The notes below the pieces were generated by a model. It had not been told where the DNA came from. It made no database searches and saw only the letters and a list, made by a program, of their open reading frames with translations. Below, one piece after another: positions 35,885-43,908 of a stretch of 64,000 bases of DNA; position 1 is the first letter of the stretch, and each line of letters opens with the position of its first letter. Both the position numbers and the translations under genes were made by a program. Source of the stretch: Chelativorans sp. AA-79 (GTDB lineage: Bacteria; Pseudomonadota; Alphaproteobacteria; Rhizobiales; Rhizobiaceae); assembly GCF_029457495.1 (NCBI RefSeq), contig NZ_CP120361.1, forward strand, positions 3,922,001 to 3,986,000, written 5' to 3'.

Positions 35885-36793
35885 TCATGTCCGGCCGGCC
35901 GATGCTCTCACAAAATCGATGAACGCGCGCAGCGGTGCCGGTACCAGGCGCCGTCCGGGGTAGTAGAGGAACGGGCCGGAGAAACGCTGCCACCAGGGTT
36001 GGAGAACGGGTTCGAGGGTACCGTTGTCGAAATGCGGGCGCAACCAGCCCTCGAACAGCCCCACAATCCCCAGACCGGCGATCGCCGCTTCGACGGCGAG
36101 GTCCGTCGCCCCGCCTGCCTCCACGACCAGCGGTCCCGAGGGATCGACCCGCACCTCCTCGCCGTCCCGCTCGAACTCCCACGGCGGCATCGCGCCGCTG
36201 GGAAAGCGGTGGCGCAAGCAGGCATGGCCGAGCAGATCGCGAGGGTGTTCCGGCCGGCCATGGCGGTCGAGATAAGCGGGCGATGCGCCGACGGCATAGC
36301 TTTGCACGCGCGGGCCGATCGGCACCGCGATCATGTCCTGCTCCAGCCGCTCCTCGTAACGGATGCCGGCGTCGCACCCGGCGGCAAGCACATCGACGAA
36401 ACTCTCCTCGGTCATCACCTCCAGCCGGATCTCCGGATAGGCGGCGAGGAAGGGCGGAACGATGCGGGGCAGCACCATCCGCGCCGCACTGACAGGCACG
36501 TTGAGCTTCAGCGTGCCCGCCGGCCTGTCGCGAAAGCCGTTCACCACGTCGAGGGCGACATCCACTTCGCTCAAGGCCGGCCCGAGCCGTTCCAAAAGCC
36601 CCCTGCCCGCTTCCGTGGGAACGACGCTGCGCGTCGTCCGGTTGAGCAGCCTGACGCCCAACTGAGCCTCGAGACGGCGGATCGCCTCGCTGAGGCCCGA
36701 CGCGCTGCGGCCGCTCCTGCGCGCGCCGTCGCGAAAGCCCCCGGCGCGCGCAACCGCCACGAATGCACTGAGATCGCCAAGGTCGACCTTCAT
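35885..36793 (-). CDS. LysR-family transcriptional regulator
   Basis: 302 residues. N-terminal helix-turn-helix (LSAFVAVARAGGFRDGARRSGRSASGLSEAIRRLEAQLGVRLLNRTTRSVVPTEAG, the LysR pattern) and a type-2 periplasmic-binding-like effector domain with EIRLEVMTEESFVDVLAAGCDAGIRY. Divergent from the aldo/keto reductase gene, about 94 bases apart, so it most likely controls that gene. Confidence 0.95.
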   Translation of the reverse strand: MKVDLGDLSAFVAVARAGGFRDGARRSGRSASGLSEAIRRLEAQLGVRLLNRTTRSVVPTEAGRGLLERLGPALSEVDVALDVVNGFRDRPAGTLKLNVPVSAARMVLPRIVPPFLAAYPEIRLEVMTEESFVDVLAAGCDAGIRYEERLEQDMIAVPIGPRVQSYAVGASPAYLDRHGRPEHPRDLLGHACLRHRFPSGAMPPWEFERDGEEVRVDPSGPLVVEAGGATDLAVEAAIAGLGIVGLFEGWLRPHFDNGTLEPVLQPWWQRFSGPFLYYPGRRLVPAPLRAFIDFVRASAGRT

Positions 36794-36887
36794 TGTTCGC
36801 CCTTCCGCACAACCTGTCCTGATTGTGACCTGTTATCGTGAAGGCGGGCAAGCTCTATCTCTGCTTCGTCCTCAAAGGAGATTTATC

Positions 36888-37775
36888 ATGCCCAGCATCG
36901 ACCAATCCGGCACATTCACCCTCGGAGAGCGAACCGTGAAGCGGCTCGGCTACGGAGCCATGCAGCTCGCCGGCCCGGGCGTGTTCGGCCCGCCGAAGGA
37001 CCATGGCGCGGCGGTGGCCGTGCTGCGCGAAGCGTCCGCGCGCGGGGTGAACCACATCGATACCAGCGACTTCTATGGGCCGCATGTTACCAACAGGCTG
37101 ATCCGGGAGGCACTAGCCCCGTACCCCGACGACCTCGTCATCGTCACGAAGATCGGGGCCCGCCGCGGCGAGGACGGCTCGTGGCTTCCCGCCTTCGCAC
37201 CCGAAGAATTGACGCGGGCGGTTCACGATAACCTGCGCAATCTTGGCCTCGACGTGATCGAGGTGGTCAATCTCCGCATCATGTTCGACACGCACGGCCC
37301 CGCGGAAGGCTCGATCGAAGCGCCGCTCACCGTCCTGGCCGAACTCCAGCAGCGGGGGCTGGTGCGCCATATCGGGCTCAGCAATGCAACGCCCAAGCAG
37401 GTCGCGGAGGGACGCAGGATCTGCAACATCGCCTGCGTGCAGAACCATTACAACCTGGCGCATCGCGACGACGACACCCTGATCGACGATCTCGCCCGCG
37501 ATGGCATCGCCTATGTGCCGTTCTTCCCGCTCGGCGGTTTCAGCCCGCTGCAGTCGTCCACCTTGTCCGGCATCGCCGCCCGCCTCGGGGCGACCCCCAT
37601 GCAGGTGGCGCTTGCCTGGCTGCTTCGCCGTGCGCCCAATATCCTTCTCATCCCCGGCACCTCGTCTCTCGCCCACCTGCAGGAGAATCTGGCCGCGGCA
37701 GAGCTGGATCTGCCGGAGGACGCGCTCGGAGAGCTGAACAGTATCGAGGACATCGGCTCGGCGCCCGAAGCGTAG
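36888..37775 (+). CDS. Aldo/keto reductase
   Basis: 295 residues from the ATG at 36888, seven bases after GGAG. Family motifs: LGYGAMQLAGPGVFGPP, HIDTSDFYGPHVTN with the catalytic Asp and Tyr, VTKIGAR with the Lys, and the NADP-binding end IPGTSSLAHLQENLAAAEL. Catalyses NADPH-dependent reduction of carbonyl compounds in the cytoplasm; substrate not predictable. Divergent LysR regulator. Confidence 0.94.
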   Translation: MPSIDQSGTFTLGERTVKRLGYGAMQLAGPGVFGPPKDHGAAVAVLREASARGVNHIDTSDFYGPHVTNRLIREALAPYPDDLVIVTKIGARRGEDGSWLPAFAPEELTRAVHDNLRNLGLDVIEVVNLRIMFDTHGPAEGSIEAPLTVLAELQQRGLVRHIGLSNATPKQVAEGRRICNIACVQNHYNLAHRDDDTLIDDLARDGIAYVPFFPLGGFSPLQSSTLSGIAARLGATPMQVALAWLLRRAPNILLIPGTSSLAHLQENLAAAELDLPEDALGELNSIEDIGSAPEA

Positions 37776-37806
37776 ACAGGAATGCTTGCTGGCGGGCTGG
37801 CCCGGA

Positions 37807-38892
37807 TCATTCCTCCGGCGCCTTGCCCGGAGCTGCCACTTGCGCGGACGCGGCGTCTTCTCCTTCGCCGCGGATCGAGCTCACCGGGCTGGGATCGGGA
37901 AGCGCCTCGCCGTCCGCCTCCACATATACAACCCTTGGAGGACGTGCCGGAATGGGAATGACCACATTCATCATGCTCGAAACGGTTGCTTCCCGAGCGC
38001 GCAGCAATCTGGACCGCTCGTGATATCTGGCAAAATTGCATCCCTGGAAAGATTGAACGCCGCGATAGCGGAAAGCCGCCGAAAGTTCCTGGTATGGCTC
38101 GCCGTTAGCAGCGGAAACCATTTCATGGGTTTCCAACGAGGCGTTGTTCAGCACGTACACGCCCATATCGGCGTCTTCGCAAATGAACCTGCAGCGATCG
38201 AGCGTGTTGTCCGCGTGATCAACGCCGACGAACTGCGAGTTAGGCGCGGGAAAATAGTAGCCGTCGGTCAGGCGCACGCAATAGAGCAGCGCTGACTTGC
38301 GGGATTTCGATGGGGCTCTCGGCGGCTTCTTCGAAGCGGTTCGGCTCCCCTTCGAAGCGGCTCGGCTGGCCTTGGAAGCGGTTCGGCTGACCTTCGAAGC
38401 GGCGCGGCTCACGGTTTTTTTGGCGGACTCCGTCTTCGTCCCCATGCATCCCATGGCCTCCAACCTGGCACGCAGCGCGTTCACGCGCCCCGGTTGAACG
38501 CGCCCGAGCGAGCTGATCTGCCGCTGAATGCGCGATCGCTTCTGCGCCAAATCCCGACAGGGGTTGAAAATCCCCTTCCATGTCGCCCCCGAGGAGCACT
38601 GACGCTGCTGCTCGAGCGCACGGATGGCAGAGAGTTGGCGCATCAGTCGGGAGGCGGCAGGATTGGATGGGACGCTTTCTCGCTGCGCAGCGCGCAACGC
38701 CTTCTGTACGGTGGTACATGTTTCGGCATGGGCAAGCTGCGGAGCCAACGAGCAAACCAGCCATACGCATCCGACAACAAAGCGGAGGGTTACCACCCTG
38801 CTCGCTGGAAAGAACTGCCGGCGTACAGGCGACGGGCGTGCTTCGCGGGGCTCCCGCGCCGGAACGCTTGAATAATAGTGCTGATCAAACAT
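37807..38892 (-). CDS. DUF2865-type exported protein with a basic heptad repeat
   Basis: 361 residues if read from the ATG at 38892; hydrophobic residues 33-50 followed by QLAHA (cleavage near 56) form a Sec signal, and a GTG at 38796 (codon 33) would give a normal-length signal peptide. Mature part: a helical region with paired Cys (QCSSGATW, NPCRDLAQKR), a Lys/Arg/Ser/Ala-rich repeat at 161-188, then the conserved C-terminal domain with YCVRLTDGYYFP, CRFICEDADMGVYVL and a late CNFARYHE, matching the Cys pattern of the DUF2865 family seen in Rhizobiales. Function unknown; periplasmic. Confidence 0.75.
   Translation of the reverse strand: MFDQHYYSSVPAREPREARPSPVRRQFFPASRVVTLRFVVGCVWLVCSLAPQLAHAETCTTVQKALRAAQRESVPSNPAASRLMRQLSAIRALEQQRQCSSGATWKGIFNPCRDLAQKRSRIQRQISSLGRVQPGRVNALRARLEAMGCMGTKTESAKKTVSRAASKVSRTASKASRAASKGSRTASKKPPRAPSKSRKSALLYCVRLTDGYYFPAPNSQFVGVDHADNTLDRCRFICEDADMGVYVLNNASLETHEMVSAANGEPYQELSAAFRYRGVQSFQGCNFARYHERSRLLRAREATVSSMMNVVIPIPARPPRVVYVEADGEALPDPSPVSSIRGEGEDAASAQVAAPGKAPEE
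38329..38412 (-). repeat. Four tandem 21-bp units inside the DUF2865-type gene
   Basis: Encodes four consecutive heptads of the form (V/A/G)SR(A/T)ASK, residues 161-188. The DNA copies differ slightly, with alternating A/T at the fourth residue, which suggests growth by duplication of a 42-bp double unit. Confidence 0.75.
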
Positions 38893-39159
38893 GAAGGGGC
38901 GCGATGGTTACGTTGATGGACAGGCAGACTTCGGGAGGAACACTCCCGATGGATTCACGCGCCCCCGCTGTATCGGAAACTCCGACCTCCAACCAAACGA
39001 ACAAACTTATGCTGGATATTTGACCCGGACGTATTACCGCCGCGTAAACGGGTTATCCTACCCGCTATCTTTGTTCTTATACTTTGTTTCATAAGGATAC
39101 GGCTCGCTACAGCGCTTGCCGGTGCTTCCAATATAGACCCGGATCGACCTGAGGGGCCT
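38893..39159. other. Intergenic stretch between the DUF2865-type gene and the T6SS cargo arm
   Basis: 267 bases with lower GC than the flanking genes. A short plus-strand frame (38891-39094) has no ribosome site or protein-like character. A small hairpin CGGGT-N6-ACCCG at about 39048-39063 may act as a weak terminator for the minus-strand T6SS transcript. Nothing else seen. Confidence 0.35.
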
Positions 39160-40113
39160 TCAATCCAGGGAAGATGTGATCTTGATGATTTCGATCTCGA
39201 ACTGCCGCGTCTTCGCGTCCGCATCAAGCGGACCCGCCTCCAATATCTGCGGCAGCCTGTCGGTCGCGCAGGGAAGTCTCCCAACTTCCGCCGCCAGCGC
39301 GAAGCCGCGCACGAGGCGCATTACGTTGTCGTAGACAAAGCCGTCTCGATGAACGTCGACAAATTTCTGCACCGCGGCATGGACACGGACGTGCAGCATG
39401 TCCTTGAAATCCAGATATCCGGAATATCTGGACGCGTCTATATCGCCGCCTGCGCGGCGCATGTTTGCGGGAAGCCCGAGGAAGTTCCTCGACCCTCCCT
39501 CGAACACTTCACACAACGCGTTTAAAACGGACAGCTCCACCACCCGCTCAAATATCGGCAAATCCGGGCCATATCTCGCATCGGCCCCCAAGGCCACCGG
39601 CACGAGACCTCTCGGCTCACTCCTCACCAGTCTTTCCCCCTGCTTCCTATAAACAGCGCGAGAGCAAGCGCCAGTGGAACCGGAAGCCGCGGAGGCCCGA
39701 GCCCCGCGGGCCCCTATCACCACTTCGGGATCGAAGGGATTGGACGAGGTGGCAGACCCCGTGGCGCAGAGTTCAACCAATGGCTCCGCCAAAGCGCCCG
39801 TGAAATCGTCAAGTGCGCCGCCAATAAAATAGAAATCATCGTCGGAAACTAAGCCGTCGTCGATCTTGGAGAGAAATTCTCCGTCCTTCCTGTCCAAGTC
39901 GACAACGATCCCGACCGTGCAAGGGAATCTAGCGCCTCTGAAGGACACGAGATTGATGAGGCCGCGTGTTCCCTGCATGGATTTATATACATCATAGGCT
40001 TCGACGGCGTTCATTATCATGAGGAATTCACTGTTCACGGCCGCTGCGTCCTCATCAATCACCGGACCTCCGGATCGGCTGCCCGAAACACCGGCCACAC
40101 GCACCGGGATCAT
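39160..40113 (-). CDS. Unknown 317-residue protein, last gene of the hcp-vgrG arm (possible T6SS cargo or partner)
   Basis: Not recognised. Soluble, no signal peptide or clear membrane segment; mixed alpha/beta look with GIVVDLDRKDGEF, DDDFYFIGGALDDFTGAL and a helical C-terminal half (DFKDMLHVRVHAAVQKFVDVH). The ATG at 40113 overlaps the stop of the octad-repeat protein by four bases (ATGA), so the two are translationally coupled. GC is below that of the T6SS core genes. The last positions after VgrG and PAAR are where T6SS effectors and their immunity or chaperone genes usually sit, but no catalytic motif is visible, so the effector idea rests on position only. It ends the minus-strand arm. 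Confidence 0.7.
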   Translation of the reverse strand: MIPVRVAGVSGSRSGGPVIDEDAAAVNSEFLMIMNAVEAYDVYKSMQGTRGLINLVSFRGARFPCTVGIVVDLDRKDGEFLSKIDDGLVSDDDFYFIGGALDDFTGALAEPLVELCATGSATSSNPFDPEVVIGARGARASAASGSTGACSRAVYRKQGERLVRSEPRGLVPVALGADARYGPDLPIFERVVELSVLNALCEVFEGGSRNFLGLPANMRRAGGDIDASRYSGYLDFKDMLHVRVHAAVQKFVDVHRDGFVYDNVMRLVRGFALAAEVGRLPCATDRLPQILEAGPLDADAKTRQFEIEIIKITSSLD

Positions 40114-40763
40114 CCAATGTCGATTTTGGCGCCGTTTATCCGCACGCCGCTCGAAGAAAGCTTTACCTCGCTGCCGCCAAGGGAAAGCGTGACCTCACTC
40201 GAAGTAATCTTCAAACTGGCTTCCCCGACGGACAATTCGATGCTGTCAGGCTTCTGGCTGTGTGTGGTTTTCCCACACGTCATCTCGAATTTCTTTCCAA
40301 CCTCCTCTTTCTTGGTTTCGCACTTCTCCTCCTTCTCACCCTTGTAGCACTTTACCGTCTTGGCTTCGTGATGCTTATACACGGTCGAATAGTTATACTC
40401 ATGGACCTCCCCATATTCGTATTTCGTCGTGCAGCCATTCCTGTAGTGAAACACATCACCTATGGAATAATGGCTCTGAGATCCGTTGAAGTATGACGTC
40501 TCCGTCCCTGTTCTCGTAATCAAGAAAACACCGCGGCTCACATCTGTAATCACACCCGTGAAATAATCTGTCTCAATAGAGTTCACTACACTTGATTTTA
40601 TTCCATTAAAATAATCCGTTTGTGTCCCAATCTTTGCTGAATTGAAAACACCAATGGATATGTCATTCCTAACTCCGGAATAGAAACCATTGTCGATCCC
40701 GTCGGTGAAATCGTTTCTGATCCCAATCGAAACAGAATTTTTTACGGCTTCAGTGTCTGACAT
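40110..40763 (-). CDS. Octapeptide-repeat beta-helix protein, probable stand-alone VgrG-like spike module
   Basis: 217 residues. A small residue recurs every eight positions from 14 to 142: Gly at 14, 22, 30, 38, 46, 54, 70, 78, 86, 94, 102, 110, 118 and 142, Ser at 62 and 126, Ala at 134. A hydrophobic or aromatic residue recurs five positions after each (Phe19, Phe27, Ile35, Tyr51, Val59, Tyr67, Tyr91, Tyr99, Tyr107, Tyr115, Tyr123), and often Ile/Val one after. This is the octad periodicity of the T4 gp5/VgrG spike helix. A Lys/Glu-rich segment with four Cys (139-163) follows, then a beta-rich end (IELSVGEASLKI, VTLSLGGSEVKL, GVRINGAKIDIG) like VgrG C-terminal domains. No signal peptide. 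The DNA is strikingly AT-rich against its neighbours. It follows the PAAR gene by 23 bases. Function is inferred. Confidence 0.8.
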   Translation of the reverse strand: MSDTEAVKNSVSIGIRNDFTDGIDNGFYSGVRNDISIGVFNSAKIGTQTDYFNGIKSSVVNSIETDYFTGVITDVSRGVFLITRTGTETSYFNGSQSHYSIGDVFHYRNGCTTKYEYGEVHEYNYSTVYKHHEAKTVKCYKGEKEEKCETKKEEVGKKFEMTCGKTTHSQKPDSIELSVGEASLKITSSEVTLSLGGSEVKLSSSGVRINGAKIDIG

Positions 40764-40786
40764 AGCCGTTTTCCTTCTACCCGCGT

Positions 40787-41038
40787 TTAACTTGCATCAA
40801 CCTTCGAGGCCCCGCCGGTAATGCTTCCACCGCAGGACAAGGAATCTCCACGCCGAGCCACTGCCCGACCGCCACAACTGGTGCTGCCCGCCCCGTGGGC
40901 GATGGTGCAGCCGCAGCCGGTGGGATCACCCACTCTTGCTATCCCCCTGCCTTCCGCCTGGTGGCTTGCACCGCTCACAATCGTGCTTCCGCCCCTTTTG
41001 CAGGAGACGCTGTCGCCGATACGGGCGATTTCGGGCAT
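40787..41038 (-). CDS. PAAR-domain protein (T6SS spike tip)
   Basis: 83 residues, a stand-alone PAAR: IARIGDSVSC, GIARVGDPTGCGCTIAHGAGSTSC and AVARRGDSLSCGGSI, with the repeated (A/I)RxGD motif and Cys/His residues that bind zinc in the cone. It caps the VgrG trimer and sharpens the needle. Twelve bases after the VgrG stop. No effector domain is attached, so cargo must bind non-covalently or through the downstream genes. Confidence 0.93.
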   Translation of the reverse strand: MPEIARIGDSVSCKRGGSTIVSGASHQAEGRGIARVGDPTGCGCTIAHGAGSTSCGGRAVARRGDSLSCGGSITGGASKVDAS

Positions 41039-41050
41039 AGTGGGCCCTCC

Positions 41051-42790
41051 CTATTTTCGGATCTTCGTTTTCTCAACGGGGGCGTCCTTGGCGTGCCTCA
41101 AGAGCGCTTCGACGCCTTCCTGCAGCGACGGCTCCCACCCGCGGGAGAGCGATGCCAGGCCGGCGATGCTCGAGATCAGGTGCCCGTAGCCGTCTCCGAC
41201 GATCTCGTAGGAGCGGCGGTTGACCATTTCGAGCTTGTCCCGCTGGGCATGGATGAAGATTTCCTCCCGCCCGTTTTCATCTTCGAAGCTCAGTTCGTTG
41301 AATCCCTCACCCTTGTGCGTGTTCGTGCGAAACACGCTTTTCGTTTTGTTCGCGGGCAGCGTGTAGGGGACGGTACTATCCGGGTTGGGCACGACACCGG
41401 TCACCAGGGGCCGGTCCGGGTCGCCATCCACGAAGGCCACCATCACTTCCATGCCGACACGCGGAATGATCTGCCCGCCCCAGCTTCCGCCGGCCCAGTT
41501 CTGCGCCACGCGGACCCAACACGTGTCCGTGCCGTCCTTTCGCGCCCGCCGGTCCCATGGAAACCAGAGCTTGACGCGGCCGTAGGAATCGGTGTGGATC
41601 TCCTCTCCAGACGGTCCGGCGACGATCGCCACCTGCGTCCCTCCGATCCTTGGCCGCCGTGTGGTCCGGTGCGGGGTCAGCGGTACGTGCGCGGGCACGG
41701 CTTCGAACGCGTTGTGGTATTCGAGGCCTTCCGAATTCGTCTCATAGGAACGGTCAGCGACGAAGTGGCGGGCAGCCACCACGACATGTTCCTCATAGGC
41801 CGTGTCCGGGTGCGCCACTTCATAGGGCGTGAAGCGCCGCCCGGCCTCCAGGACCCGCGACGTCGATTCGCCGAACACACGCTCGTGGTCGGCCTCGCTC
41901 GCCTGCATCCTGAGCTTTTCCGCCCGCTCGGCCGCTTCGATCGACAGGGCGCGCGCGGGGAACTCGTAGAGCTCGCGCTTGCTCGCCTCCGGCAGCCCCA
42001 CGAGTGACGGCATCGTCGTCCCCGGCACCATCTTCGGCGTCTCGAAATTCCAGTCCGCCCCAGCACGCCGCCCAGAGACATAGGCGTAGCGGCGGTGCCA
42101 TGCGGTGATGTGGTCGCGGTCGGACGAGCCCTGGGCCAGCCGCACGCGGCCTTCTCCTTGCGCCGCTGGCGAGGGCGGCGCCCAGGAACCCGCGCTGTCC
42201 GCCAGATGAAGCCTGTGGCTGCCTTCCACGTGGCTGAACCAGAAGAACAGACCGTCCTCCTCCAAGCGCCGCTGGAGATAAGCGAGGTCGCTCTCGTTCC
42301 ACTGCACGGAGTAAGGCTGCGCCGGCGGCCGCGCGATCACCCCGGAGACATCCGGCGCCGGCAGGCCATGCTCCGAGAGCAGTTCCTGAACGATATCGAG
42401 CGCGGTCTTGTCCTTCCATATCCGGCAGTCGGAGCGGCGCGACAGCAGCCACAGTTGCGGCCGCAGGACCAACGCATAGGAGCGCAGCCCCCGGGTGACG
42501 GGCGGGCCCTCTTGCAGCTCCGCGACCAGTCCATTGAAGGGCCGGCGAACCGCATCGTCCTCGTCTTCGCCCCGCTGTATCTCGAGCGAGAGATCGACCA
42601 GGCGGCCGATCAATTCCTCCGGCTTCACGTCCCGCTTGGCGCGCACCGAAAGCTCGATCTCGAACAAAGACGATACGCCTTCGGTGATCACCGCACGTTC
42701 GGCAAGAAGCTGGTCCTCACCCAAGGGAGAAGCAACTTTCAATATGCGGTTTGCCTGGATGAAATCCGCGGCAAGCTGTCGGTCATCCAT
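41051..42790 (-). CDS. vgrG: VgrG (TssI) spike protein with a short C terminus
   Basis: 579 residues from the ATG at 42790, six bases after GGAGG; longer frames overlap the upstream gene. N-terminal gp27-like domains (EIELSVRAKRD, QWNESDLAYLQRRLEEDGLFFWFSH) and the gp5 OB domain (EEIHTDSYGRVKLWFPWDRR, then SWGGQIIPRVGMEVMVAFVDGDPDRPLVTG and THKGEGFNELSFEDENG). After FIHAQRD (near 514) only about 60 residues remain, ending in a Lys-rich tail; the long repeat spike normally found there is missing. Forms the trimeric needle tip with PAAR. Confidence 0.95.
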   Translation of the reverse strand: MDDRQLAADFIQANRILKVASPLGEDQLLAERAVITEGVSSLFEIELSVRAKRDVKPEELIGRLVDLSLEIQRGEDEDDAVRRPFNGLVAELQEGPPVTRGLRSYALVLRPQLWLLSRRSDCRIWKDKTALDIVQELLSEHGLPAPDVSGVIARPPAQPYSVQWNESDLAYLQRRLEEDGLFFWFSHVEGSHRLHLADSAGSWAPPSPAAQGEGRVRLAQGSSDRDHITAWHRRYAYVSGRRAGADWNFETPKMVPGTTMPSLVGLPEASKRELYEFPARALSIEAAERAEKLRMQASEADHERVFGESTSRVLEAGRRFTPYEVAHPDTAYEEHVVVAARHFVADRSYETNSEGLEYHNAFEAVPAHVPLTPHRTTRRPRIGGTQVAIVAGPSGEEIHTDSYGRVKLWFPWDRRARKDGTDTCWVRVAQNWAGGSWGGQIIPRVGMEVMVAFVDGDPDRPLVTGVVPNPDSTVPYTLPANKTKSVFRTNTHKGEGFNELSFEDENGREEIFIHAQRDKLEMVNRRSYEIVGDGYGHLISSIAGLASLSRGWEPSLQEGVEALLRHAKDAPVEKTKIRK

Positions 42791-43325
42791 TGGAGCCTCC
42801 GTAAAGCGGACGATACCGGCCGGTTTCAAAAACGCGCCGTCCAACAAGATAGGCGTGCTGCAATCTGGGCGGGCCGGCAGCCGGCTCGGCGTAATCGAGA
42901 GGAAGTAGCTTCTCTTCGGGTATGACCGTGCCGATCTCACCGAGTGTCGATGCCGTGCCGAGCAGATGGATATCACGCGGCAGGAAACTCCGATTCTCGG
43001 CCGAACCCATGGCGATATGGCTTACCCGAACAACAAGGACGGAATGGTCTTTGCGCTCGAGCATCTCGGCGATCCCTGCCTCGTTCCTCTTCAGCCAATC
43101 CGTCAACCACCACGAAAGCAAACTTCTGTTGGTGCCTTCCATTCGTCGAGAGCCTGCAGCATGCCCGTAGGCTCGACTGAAATGCAGAGGGAAACGATCG
43201 CGCCTGTCAGCCTCAGGCGAGCGGTCGAGCGATGGCTCATATTCTCTCGCCCGAAGACGCAGGAGTTCGGATCCGCATAGGGACCACGCCTGCAGAAGGT
43301 TCGTGGAAACAGCAATGTCCGGCAT
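42783..43325 (-). CDS. Unknown 180-residue protein between hcp and vgrG
   Basis: Starts at an ATG (43325) eight bases after GAGG and overlaps the vgrG start by eight bases, so it is coupled to VgrG synthesis. Not recognised. Features: a helical start (TNLLQAWSLCGSELLRLRARE), a Trp-rich segment SLLSWWLTDWLKRNEAGIAEML in the middle, a beta strand HSVLVVRVSHIAM and a proline-rich C terminus (YAEPAAGPPRLQHAYLVG). No signal peptide. In Agrobacterium the genes between hcp and vgrG encode an effector and its immunity protein; no amidase motif is visible here, so adaptor, effector or regulator all remain possible. Confidence 0.7.
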   Translation of the reverse strand: MPDIAVSTNLLQAWSLCGSELLRLRAREYEPSLDRSPEADRRDRFPLHFSRAYGHAAGSRRMEGTNRSLLSWWLTDWLKRNEAGIAEMLERKDHSVLVVRVSHIAMGSAENRSFLPRDIHLLGTASTLGEIGTVIPEEKLLPLDYAEPAAGPPRLQHAYLVGRRVFETGRYRPLYGGSNG

Positions 43326-43429
43326 GAGAATGCCCTCATAAAGCCCCCGCCAGGATCGCGTGCAGCGTTTGCGCCTGTGCCAGGAAGCGGGCACCGCCTG
43401 CATGACGGTGCCCTCCCTCGCCGCCAGCC

Positions 43430-43906
43430 TCACCCCGCTTTGGTGGTGGCCAGATCGTAGGAGGCGATCATCGGCGATTGCGGCGCATGGTTGTCGTCGT
43501 AGGGCGTGTACTTCACCTCCATCTTGGTGAAGTTGAGCTTGATCGTCTCGATCGGCCGGTCGCCCGTCGAATCCACCGAGTAGCTCGCGATGAGCGTGTT
43601 GGTGAGGGTGTATTCGATATAGGTGGTGCCCGGATTGCCAGTCGTGACCATGTGGATCAGCACGCGCTTTCCAGTCCGGCCGGAGCAGGCTTCCTGGAAC
43701 AGCTTCGTCGAGGACGAGTCGCTCACTTTCGTCAGCACGACTTCCGAAATGGAAGGCTCCGATGCCTCACGGTTGGCGGCAGATCCTGCCGAGGTCTTCA
43801 TGTTGCGGGAGACGTCCCAGTGGAGGGCTTCGATATCCATCCACTTGCGATGCTGCTCGTGGGTGGCGTCACCCTGGATCCCGTCGATTTGGAGGTAGAT
43901 CGGCAT
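43430..43906 (-). CDS. hcp: Hcp (TssD), T6SS tube protein
   Basis: 158 residues from the ATG at 43906; GGAG lies ten bases upstream, and a TTG two codons earlier is less well placed. Hcp signatures: MPIYLQIDGIQGDATHEQHRKWMDIEALHWDVS, DSSSTKLFQEACSGRTGKRVLIHM, TYIEYTLTNTLIASYSV and IKLNFTKMEVKYTPYDD. Forms stacked hexameric rings inside the sheath. Two bases after the ClpV stop. Confidence 0.96.
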   Translation of the reverse strand: MPIYLQIDGIQGDATHEQHRKWMDIEALHWDVSRNMKTSAGSAANREASEPSISEVVLTKVSDSSSTKLFQEACSGRTGKRVLIHMVTTGNPGTTYIEYTLTNTLIASYSVDSTGDRPIETIKLNFTKMEVKYTPYDDNHAPQSPMIASYDLATTKAG

Positions 43907-43908
43907 GC

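Noticed and set aside
38329..38412. CRISPR-like array
   Set aside because: Direct 21-bp units without spacers, in frame within a coding sequence; no cas genes anywhere in the window.
38891..39094. Small plus-strand frame of 67 codons
   Set aside because: No ribosome site, no protein-like character, lies in a low-GC gap.
41051..42976. Longer VgrG start at 42976
   Set aside because: It would cover the end of the upstream gene; GGAGG directly before the ATG at 42790 fixes the start.
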